A stretch of 64,000 nucleotides of DNA from Zychaea mexicana (Eukaryota; Mucoromycota; Mucoromycetes; Mucorales; Lichtheimiaceae). Every line of letters begins with the position of its first letter. The first letter of the stretch is position 1. Under the pieces are notes generated by a model that did no database searches, was not told the origin of the DNA, and saw only the letters and a program-made list of their open reading frames with translations. Shown here piece by piece: positions 55,416 through 64,000 of the stretch. The DNA lies in NCBI RefSeq assembly GCF_025766255.1, contig NW_026516790.1, positions 56,511-120,510 on the forward strand, read 5' to 3'. The position numbers were made by a program, and so were the translations under genes.

Positions 55416-57580
55416 ATGTCTCGTTTGCCTTTGAATTCCGAATCACTTCGTTGTGAAGAAGTTGAGCTACATGCCACGTACTTAGAGGCTATTGCACGCT
55501 ATCCAGAGGAAACAGGGGAACGCTAGCTGAGTAAGGAAAAACGTTACACTAATGGATGGTCCGAAAACAGACGCGTTTTCAATGAAGATGGCAGTAAGTT
55601 TATTACAGTAAGGTTTTATATGAGCTATAAGGGATGATAACTCAGGTCCTCGGCAGAGCAAGTCGTGCCCTAGGAAACAAGCGATCAGCGGGCGAGGTCG
55701 AAAATGAAGAAGAAGCAATCCATCGTGATGGCTATTCCACTGTCAAGCAATATGTCAACGCTATTATTAAACTGTACAAGGAACAAGTCGAATTTGGTAC
55801 GAACACTGCCACCAACAATCCACGAACGAATGCAGTCAAGCAGCTTTTGAAAAACGCAAGAAAAATGGAAGTTCGAAAGCGACGCGATAACTATGAGGAC
55901 CGTGCCGCAGGAACACTCTTGGACGGCTACTCGACCCTCACGGAACTAGGAACGGTTGTCGACTACTGTTTTCGGAAGGACAGGAGTGAACACTACAGAA
56001 ACGCATTGATGCTACTGATTTCCCACTTTGCCTTGATGCGTGGCGAGAACGTCCGAGATCTAGAGTTGGCTGATGTCCAGACCATCCCTTTACAACGAGA
56101 AGGACCGACACCGGATATCGAGTGCCCTGCCTTAGTTCTCCTTTTGGATCATGGTAAAAAAAATCAGTTCGGCAACAGTCAGCATGGATCTGCTATTCGT
56201 AATGCAAATGTCGAAGTATGTCCTTAGATCGCATTGGGCATGTATCTCTTCTACCGTTGGCACGTCGAAGGCGAACGATTTCCGGACATGACTGAGCCCA
56301 AGACTTGGTATGATATCAAGCTATGCAAGTCCAAACCTAACGATTTGACCTCAGCGATCACCCCTGCTGCGCACTATAAGGCCATTGACAATGCTTTTAA
56401 GCATGCCGATATTCGTAGCAAAGCCAAGACACACGCTGGACGAAAATCGGGTGCGAAAATGGCGGATATTGGAGGTGCTGGTGACTCGGATATCCGTCGA
56501 GCTGGTCGCTGGACAGGTGATTCCATGGAAGGATCATATCTGACAAACCTCCCTCAAAGATTGCTACGAACTATGGCTGATTTTTCTCCGGATGGTGGTC
56601 GCTTTTACCTCCTGCGTGACATTGTGAAGCCTTCGCCAGAACTCTGCCGCAGAATTTTCCCTTGGATTGAACAATGGCAAGAAAGGATAGATCAGAACGA
56701 AGGCGATCGTACGATGGCGGCAGATGGATTTCTGAAAATGTTGCGTGTTTTGTGTGTCACATTTCTACAAGATTCAGTTTTAATGCAACAACGCCATCCA
56801 GGTCTTTCCATTTGGAACGCTTCCATGTTCAATGATACACATTACTTGGAATTTAAAGGGTTAGTGATTTATAAAGCTGGTCGATATTGCTCGTGTTGCG
56901 TTAAAGTATACTTATTGATTTGTTTGCCTATCGTATCTAGAGCTGTGACAAGTGCTGTCAGCGAGGCGCCTAGACCCCAAGAGCTGATACTCCAAATAGC
57001 TATGCCCCATTTACATGATTCTGTCCGTACCATGCATACTGATGTATCAGCGAAGATTGCTGCACTTACTTTGGCTGTTGAGCAACAATCCCAAGCTACT
57101 CAACAGTACTTACGGGATTTGACATCTGGGCAGATTCCTTTAACTGTGCAATTCCACGCACACCAGCCGCCATATACATCTACTGGTCCTTCTGCTTCTG
57201 CTCCCACTGATGCATCTACTGCAGTTATCATAGGCCCTTCCGCTGCAACACCGTTTTCTCCCGCACAGCAACAACTGGATACACCGCCAAACTACCGCAT
57301 GAGCCGTGGCATCCATACCATCCACAACTTGTGGCGTGAATGGCATGAAGGTTTAGGTGGTGCCCCATCTGTTGAGAGCCTCGAGTTACAGTGGGGCACG
57401 CAATGGCGCAGGGATGATTCCAAGTTCGTCAACCGTTGCAAAATAATCATCCAAGGCATCAAGCGATATGTACAGGAGAAAGACATCACCGAGGACGAGG
57501 CCAAGTACAGAATCGAACAAGAGAGAGTTAATTTGAACAACAAATCGTTGGATTGGATGAGCAAACACGTTGAAAAATAG
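55416..57580 (+). pseudogene. Crypton tyrosine recombinase with GCR1_C domain
   Basis: ATG 55416 (MSRLPLNSESLRCEEVELHA). Exon 1 has an in-frame TAG at 55524-55526. After an intron near 55594-55645 the main frame begins VLGRASRALGNKR. The N-terminal helical region runs to about 55990. The recombinase box I Arg lies in HFALMRGENVRDLELADVQT (about 56020-56080). A TAG at 56225-56227 follows NANVEVCP, and the frame continues unchanged. Box II is HAGRKSGAKMADIGG with RRAGRW (about 56430-56510), and the probable nucleophile is the Tyr in MEGSYLTNLP (about 56535). A retained or spliced intron (about 56860-56940) precedes a Gln/Thr/Pro-rich linker. The C-terminal GCR1_C-like domain is HTIHNLWREWHEGLGG..WGTQWRRDDSKF (57310-57425). 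Two stops apart, it is full length. Confidence 0.87.
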
Positions 57581-57584
57581 ATGG

Positions 57585-59170
57585 AAGCAGAACTATAGCA
57601 CTTTTTTTATATATATTTAGTTGTCATATTTAATCACCATATTGCTATATTGATATTGGAAATAAAGAGATTAAAACGGTAGTAAACGTATTGTAAAACC
57701 CGGAAAGAGACATTACTACATGCGATTTATAGTGATTTGTTTTTAATTGGAGAACCTTAAAGGTTAAATGTACTCGTCACCGACATCATTGAACATGTCA
57801 TTTAGATCTTGACAGACAAGCAATACAGAATAAAGCAACCACCGCCAACTAACAGTTAGTGGGACCCCGCAATCCCAAATATGCACATATTTGCTCCTCG
57901 ACCAGGGGTATTATACTCACATAAGCGTGTATAAATTTAGGACCCGCTGGTCCTGGTGAGACTTGGCGGGACCTCAGGTTGAGATAAGTATATGTAAGCA
58001 TAGTTATATGGATCAGTGTACACATGGTTAAAAATCTTTCTGAGTGATGATATACTCGCATTGTTTTTGCTTAGTTTCGAAGATCTTATCAAAGTATAGC
58101 ATAAGTGATGTCGTGCACTCTATTACAGACAGTGGATTAAAGAAGTAGCGCCCCTTTGACGTAGGTGACTTCAGATGCTGACTTCAGGAGTGAGACCTTT
58201 CGTACTATACAAGCCAGTGGACATCTTCGTGCGGGGAGAGGAAGTAGCTGCACCTTGCAGAATCGACTTGGCAAAAAAAAAAGAGAGGTGAGCTAATGAC
58301 GCAACATTACTAGGTCGAAGTGAATTCGCGTACCTTCACCCGCATAAGGAAGGAGCGTTTCACGAAAAGAGCGGCTTGCAAAAACAAAACAGAAAAATCA
58401 AAAACTATCCACAAAAGTGCCCTTTTGCAGACGATAAGACTCGGGTAAAGCATTGTGGTTGGTATCATCGTGTTCGTCTCGTCGTTCTTTACACACTTGG
58501 CTAGAAACATGAAAATCTGCCGGAAATATTGTCGAAACGACCCGTTTTTTAGCAAATACTACAGGTTAACAAATAACAACCACTTTGCTTTTTTTCAAAA
58601 ATCGCCTCATCTTTCACCTATACCTTTCAGCTTTTTCTCCACAGAAAATGATCGTATAGCTCATCAGTTGGCACCATTCATATGCTGAAACGCTACTCTA
58701 CAGCATATTAAAAACTCAATTCAATCTATTACTTTTGTGCTGATGTGCTGGAGGTGGCAGAGCAGTGGTAGTGATTGATGATGAAAAAAGATAACCCCGC
58801 CTTAGCAGCAGATGGATAATGAATTAGGCAAGTTAACAAGGAGTGAATTAATGGACAGAAAACTGCTTGTGTATTATTATATGACACCTTTGGTGTACTT
58901 CATAGATAGAAATAGCTTATGATACATTGTTGTCTGCTGAACAATACAAATGTGATTTCAAGGTTATGTACAAACAGCTTGCCGTAGCTAATAAGAACAG
59001 AAGTTCACGGTCAAAACATAAAACTTACCATCTACTGCGTGCAGCTTGAATCTAATACTATCCCATCAAGAAAAAGAAACTGTATATAGGTTAGAATTGA
59101 GTATTCGTTTGAAGTAGAAATATATGTAGTATATAAAAAAGAAATAAGATAAGGGAGAGGATCGGATTTA
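57585..59170. other. Intergenic region, no supported gene
   Basis: AT-rich 3' flank of the Crypton to about 57720. Mixed sequence follows without a protein-like frame longer than 80 codons. No RNA gene, no inverted termini recognised. A polypurine run sits at 58275-58288. Confidence 0.4.
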
Positions 59171-59176
59171 AGGACT

Positions 59177-59267
59177 TCATTGTTGCTGTTGATCTTGCAA
59201 CTGCTGCAACCGTTGCAATTGCTGCTGTAGAAGCTCTATTTGCTGTTGTTGTTGCTGTTGCTGTTGT

Positions 59268-59299
<32 letters not shown>

Positions 59300-60996
59300 A
59301 CTCTGTTCTTGTTGGTGTTGTTGTTGCTGCTGCTGGGATACTAGCGTGTAGAGGAAAGTGATTCCGTCTAACACAGCTGTCATTCTACGCCTGTATTCAA
59401 CAGCGTCCTCTTTCTAGTGGCTGGGTGTTGCTAAAGGGACGTCATCAGGCCAGCCAACTAACGAAATGCTGTACTTTTTTCCATTGATGACACCATTTCC
59501 ATTGTCAAACTTTTTCCACGGAAAATTCGAAATCTTTTTGAAGCCTTCAACTTTACCAAGCAGAGTCTCATCTAGTAAGGCACACATCGCAACTGAGTGG
59601 CTGAACCATTAGATATCAAGCCTTTTTAGTTACTTACTGTACGAATTGATGATTTTGTTGACAATTGTACTTTCGACCTGCTACTTGGAAGCACTCGAAA
59701 ATGAGCTGCAGAGTCGGGGTCGCTTGACTCCACGGGAAGAAGAGGAACGATTGTCGGCTGCAATAGTTGTCGGAGAGGATGATGATGGAGATGGAGGGGT
59801 TTCGGTGGCATTGTTGGTTTCAGGATCAATTGGGACGGTCTCAGTAGCGGCTAAATAGGAAAGTCAGAGCTACTTCTACATCTTTACTTAATACATTCAT
59901 ATACATACCCTTCCTGTTGAAGTCATAGCATTCACTTTTGAATATTTCCTTCAATCTGAAGGAAACGTCTTCAACCTGGTCTGCTTCTACCTTCTCTAAG
60001 AAGGCGATTCCTGCGTCTAAATCGAGTTTTTAATTTGTTGATCTTCATGACGAAAGGAAAATGAAACTCACCTGATCCAGCTGCATCAACGGGAACCACC
60101 TTACTCGTGAGCTTGTCCGGCAAGAAAAGACACAAGGTTTCAACACCACATTCTCGTTTCAGCTGGACAAGGTTGCGGCCCATGCAGTCGATGAGCAACT
60201 TCAGCTTCAACTTTGCTGACTGAACGGTCTTTTGTTCAGTGGCGCCAATGCTTTCGTTGTGCTCGGTTGTTGCTCGGATCAGGTCTGCCTTCAGTTCCGG
60301 ATCGTTCATCAAAGCTTTGTATTCGTCAGACTTTTGCTGAACGATATATCCAGCGTGACGATTATCGTCCTTCAGTATTCCCCTATCTAAGCGTACAGAA
60401 AAATACTGATTAATACGAGTGTTGTATCATGCCTGCATTCTTGTATTTGCTATTATTAAGATGATATAACCTTCTGCATCGTAATGAAGGGACAGGAAAT
60501 GCTGCCAGGTGTTTCATTTGCTGGCGTGCTTGCAAAGCAATGGCAATCTCACCGGCAGGAGCTCCTCGACGCGCTTTCCATACTTGGCGGCAATTTGGGC
60601 TTGACCTGCCTTCATGCAGTCAAGCAACTCTTTTTCAAGAGCTGCCAGATCAGCCTCCATTTCCTCATCGGCTTCGGCCACAGCGGATGCAACTGCTTCG
60701 TCAGCTGCAGCATCTACTACGTTACTGGAGGCAGACTCGAGTTCCATCTGCTCAATAGCAGTCGCCACGTCAGCAGTTGCATCAGTTGTCATTAGAGCTT
60801 GGTCGAATGAAGCTTTTGTAGCTTCAAATCTTTCCTTCATTACTGCTGCTTCGTAATTGCAATCGGAAACGAAATCAATGAAATCATCATTATTAAATAT
60901 TTCCGTCTCTTCTTCTGTTGTTCTATTCTCTTTGACAAAAAGTCGGTAGAGTTTAAAAGCGGTTTCAATATGGTCTTTTGTCAATAAGGGATTCAT
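59177..60996 (-). pseudogene. Spliced polyQ-tailed gene of unknown function
   Basis: Start ATG 60996 (MNPLLTKDHIETAFKLYRLF). Exon 1 (to 60553) is helical and acidic, Ala/Glu-rich (EADEEMEADLAALEKELLDC). Exon 2 (60386-60072) has NDPELKADLIRATTEHNESI and LLIDCMGRNLVQLKRECGVE. Exon 3 (60016-59909) has GIAFLEKVEADQVEDVSF. Exon 4 (59850-59638) is Pro/Ser-rich with VKRPRL. Exon 5 (59592-59177) carries the conserved-looking KKYSISLVGWPDDVPLATPSH, then DAVEYRRRMTAVLDG and a long polyQ tail. Junctions are good GT..AG sites. In-frame TAGs at 59681-59683 and 59414-59416 break it unless further introns exist. I recall a large uncharacterised fungal family with a GWPxDxPF..PS block; assignment is tentative. 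Its genomic role is unknown. Confidence 0.5.
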
Positions 60997-61173
60997 TTTA
61001 AAATTGCAGAAAAAGGGAGGTAAGAAGTAGTAAGGAAGAAGTTGGTGTCTCAACATCTGGCTTCTCTCTGTTCTATTATCAAGCGTTTCACAAACTTTCG
61101 CATCATTCACTACAGAGTCACATTTCACAAGGTTCTCGACAATTACACTTTTTTGAGCAATTATGGCAGAGTT

Positions 61174-61362
61174 CTATTTGAGTTTGCGGCGTAATTTATT
61201 TTTGCGGCCGTTATGAATATACTGGGGCTGCAAAAATTTGCTCAGTATAAGTATTACTGCGGTGGCGGTAATACTAGCTGCCATCACCCATGGAAAAGAA
61301 GGAAGTAAGCCATTAGATGCCCTTAATTTCTCACCAGGGAGAGTCTGTTTATCATGAATCAT
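61174..61362 (-). CDS. Possible small single-pass membrane protein
   Basis: 62 residues from ATG 61362 (MIHDKQTLPGEKLRASNGLL). Residues about 24-42 (FPWVMAASITATAVILIL) form one convincing transmembrane helix, followed by a strongly basic tail (GRKNKLRRKLK). The shape fits a small tail-anchored or mitochondrial/ER protein. No paralogue in the window and no recognised family; a chance frame is possible. It lies between the polyQ gene and the terminus of unit F. Confidence 0.35.
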   Translation of the reverse strand: MIHDKQTLPGEKLRASNGLLPSFPWVMAASITATAVILILSKFLQPQYIHNGRKNKLRRKLK

Positions 61363-61502
61363 TTTCTATTCTCCAACCAATCAAATACAGTATTTCGCAC
61401 CAGTGTTCATCTCTATATTACACCCCCTAGAAATTTTATAGTTTCAAACGCAAAACGCTCTATACTTATATCATCTTATATACCACTTTTCCCGCCATGT
61501 AT

Positions 61503-64000
61503 CACTGGAGTTGGCAAGCGATTTCAGAGGCACTGAATGCACACTGAAAGCGGTACTTTCAGAGTGCTTTCAGAGTGCTTTCATGATGGCTTTCAGAGTA
61601 CTTTCAGAGTACACTGAATGACCGTTTTGTTTACGGGTGATACACGTCTCCTGCATGCCATTCATAACTTCTTACTGGTTGGGGAGATGCTTAAGCGGCA
61701 CAGTGACATTGGCGAGTTCGTGTCTTCCTGTGCATTAAGGCTTGCTAATGATTCGTTGGGAGAAACAAACTTCCATTCCCTTTATCCAATTCTATTTGCT
61801 CAAAAACCACTCATACACCCCTTTTCATTTGCTCAAATTGCTCACACATGCATATAGTATATTGCTCATACGTGCATATAGCCAATGATAGTGCTTTATT
61901 AGACCACACGGCACTGACGGTGACGCGTCAGCACAGGTAGTAAAAAAAGGATGGAATAATAGTATACAAAAAATAGGAGGGGAAAAAAATACAAAAGAAA
62001 AGCCATATAGAAACTATTCAATAAACTACACATGCTGATGGTATTCAAAAAGCAGCAGTACTAAGGGATTCTTGTTACAGCGATGTACATAGAGATTTCC
62101 TAATAAAAAAAAGAGAAAAAGTATAACCATTAAAATACGTCCTATACTCTATTGCTCCACGCTGTTATAACCCCCACCCTCAAACTTACCTTATAGTACA
62201 TCATCTTGTCTCGTTTTCATGAACCACTGTAGCCTAAGGAGGGATGAGATAGATGAGGTTATAGCGAGCTGGTTAGTAACATGAAAGAGGTTGAAGGAAT
62301 AGCTGGTGAAGTGAACTCAATCTCATTGGCAGAAGTGAAAGAAAGTGAAGTTGCTCAAGTGACGGTGCTCAGGCGACGGTGTTAGTATGAAGGACTTCAA
62401 GGAAGACACATTCAGCACGAAGATGTGACAATCTGATGAGGCCGTTCAAGTAAAAAGCTCAAAGTATAAGTTGGAGATGCACAGCAAACGTAAAAAAAAG
62501 TAGGTAGAAGAGAAAAAGGTGACGAAATTGAATTGAGCAGAGCGGAATACTAAATAATTAAAAAGAGCGGCAAAAAAATACACGTAGAAGCTTTTGAAGA
62601 AACACGTCTTTCATATAAAAAAAACTGCTTTATTCAATTTTTATATGTCCAGAGCGCAAGGCCATGACGAACTTTTTCATCTAATGTTCGATCGTTAAGT
62701 TCTATCGTAGGTAGTTCACGGGAGGATGTGTGGCCGGGTTCGCGGATTCTGTCTATCTCATGTAGAAAGCGTGTTGCCTATAAAGCTGATGTTAGACTAT
62801 GCTGCGTATATCAAGATGAATAGAGTACAAGTGATCTCATGCTAGTCCTTACATTATCGGATCTCCAAGCTGGACGAGAGATCACTTCACTATCCTCAAT
62901 ATCGGACATGCATGCTGCAACAAAGATGTCTCCAGGATCTTGATACAAGGACAGTGCCGGATGGGTCTTGTTTGCATTGTACGTTTTCTTACGCTTGTTC
63001 GCCAACTGTCAACCGAATACATATCATATGTTACTGTGAATCCACGCTGTAAGAAGAAACTGAAAATAAACTTACACTTGCACGCGCAGCTCGTTTCTTG
63101 CTTTTTTGTCGGCGAGCTTCTTTTATGTGGTCCGGCTGTGTTTCCCAATTTTTCTTATTGTAAAAAGAAACCCTGAGCGCCCTCTTCATAGCCTGGGTGC
63201 TCCAGTTAAAAAGCTGGTAATCTCGACTCTCCGTCACTGTCCTAAGAACTTGATTTATGATGGTACAGTTTGGTTCATCATTGATGCGTAGGCTGTAATC
63301 CCACGCGAGACCTTGGTGTCTGGATACAGAGGAATAGGCTTCTTGCAGAAGACTCTATATATCATAATTGATGATATGTTTATAATAGCCCATGCAAAAT
63401 AACTGTCGATTTGTAAAGCTTCTACAAATACGTACCATCATACTAATACTGCTGTTGCTCTTGGTATCACTTCTAGCACTGCTTGTATTGTGGCTCTGAA
63501 TATATGCCGCAACTCTCTGTTCTAGCTGCCCTACTTGCCGGCGTAGTGACTGGATTTCATTCTTATTGATTGGAGATAAGCTTTGTTGGTGGAATTGACC
63601 TGCTGGGAACATGGTAGTAGGGAAAGTAGTGACGATATAGATTGCTATGATGCCCATCAATGCTAGAGAATGGCCCATCTATTTATACTTTAGTTAAAAT
63701 GGATGATTCAGACACCAAGTTACCGAGCTCTCTACTAGATAAAAGTCTTGGCCAAATAAGTTGAGATATCCGTTCTCTGAATGAGCTATTCGGTACAGGC
63801 CATCCGGAACACTTTTGCATGATATGCCTTGATGTGTAAGATCTGTAAACAAGTCTCAGGAAAAGTAGACATATATTATAGACAGGGATGCACCTAATCG
63901 CGCGAGGATGGTATTTGTTGTTTCTCTTTCTTAGCTATATGATGCAGATATAGTTTTGCTTTGAAGTAAGTGAGACAGCATTGTCGATTCGGGCATGTCT
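61503..64000 (-). mobile_element. Transposase-less Plavaka/CACTA-like unit F (runs off window)
   Basis: Starts CACTGGAGTTGGCAAGCGAT at 61503, a CACTA-type terminus. Subterminal words CTTTCAGAGTGC/GTAC occur at least five times to 61615. The rest is an inverted near-copy of 33405-35883, including the accessory gene. Unit F has about 45 bp of subterminal repeats that unit E lacks. Its other end is beyond the window. Long stretches match closely, so duplication is fairly recent. Confidence 0.65.
62634..63612 (-). CDS. Plavaka accessory gene, copy F
   Basis: ATG 63612 (MFPAGQFHQQSLSPINKNEI). Exon order as in copy E: coiled coil (IQSLRRQVGQLEQRVAAYIQ), KPIPLYPDTKVSRGITAYAS (about 63340-63270), LFNWSTQAMKRALRVSFYN with a basic end (63220-63080), DIEDSEVISRPAWRSDN (about 62900-62860), and a last exon ending LALWTYKN at 62634. 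Several differences from copy E are silent or conservative, and all four exons stay open, suggesting constraint until recently. There is no transposase in the visible part of the unit. Confidence 0.5.

Noticed and set aside
47813..57580. Possible reassignment of TAG to an amino acid, because several long genes contain one in-frame TAG each
   Set aside because: Where a paralogue exists, the stops replace different residues (Trp, Arg, Gln), TGA and TAA occur too, and frameshifts accompany them. This is decay, not recoding.

Overview
This window looks like a repeat-packed region of a fungal nuclear genome, most likely an early-diverging fungus (Mucoromycota). The reasons are short GT..AG introns, a eukaryotic tRNA-Asp(GTC), Crypton tyrosine recombinases carrying a GCR1_C-type tail, Plavaka-type CACTA elements, and an almost complete absence of ordinary host genes. 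The species cannot be fixed from the window. All recognisable transposition genes are DNA transposons. I saw no reverse transcriptase, integrase or LTR pair.

Layout. 0.1-2.9 kb: a Tc1/mariner-like element with TA flanks, broken by a 318-bp repeat. 2.9-10.4 kb: AT-rich DDE-chromodomain elements, into which a complete PIF/Harbinger element (3646-8532, Myb-like gene plus DDE_Tnp_4 transposase, 3-bp TSD) has inserted. 10.5-11.2 kb: remnant of another Tnp2-like transposase. 13.2-14.9 kb: decayed Crypton. 15.4-16.2 kb: AT-rich orphan gene sharing its upstream region with the second gene of the AT-rich element at 37-39.7 kb. 16.6-21.5 kb: Plavaka copy A with a convergent accessory gene. 22.7 kb: a MITE. 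23.3 kb: tRNA-Asp. 23.4-30.4 kb: Plavaka copies B (decayed) and C (accessory gene intact, transposase internally deleted). 31.5-32.4 kb: tandem and GC-rich repeats. 33.4-35.9 kb: transposase-less Plavaka-like unit E. 37.3-39.7 kb: AT-rich two-gene element G2. 40.1-45.6 kb: Plavaka copy D, split by a 1038-bp non-autonomous hAT element with a perfect 8-bp TSD. 47.0-52.3 kb: a MULE with about 80-bp TIRs and an 8-bp TSD whose spliced gene fuses FAR1, MULE, SWIM and OTU-protease domains. 54.9 kb: a pogo-type MITE. 55.4-57.6 kb: second Crypton. 59.2-61.0 kb: spliced polyQ gene of unknown function. 61.5-64.0 kb: unit F, an inverted copy of unit E running off the window.

How it fits together. Two-gene DNA transposons recur: Harbinger transposase plus Myb-like protein; Plavaka transposase plus a convergent coiled-coil/basic accessory protein (five copies A, C, D, E, F); AT-rich DDE-chromodomain protein plus a small zinc-binding protein on the opposite strand. 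Nearly every large gene carries one or a few in-frame stops. Where a paralogue allows comparison, several are Trp codons turned into TAG or TGA, or CGA/CAG turned into TGA/TAG, which is a C-to-T (G-to-A) decay pattern. Nested insertions give a relative chronology. Some start positions below were chosen at the first in-frame ATG; several reading frames have no obvious ATG and are described as open regions.
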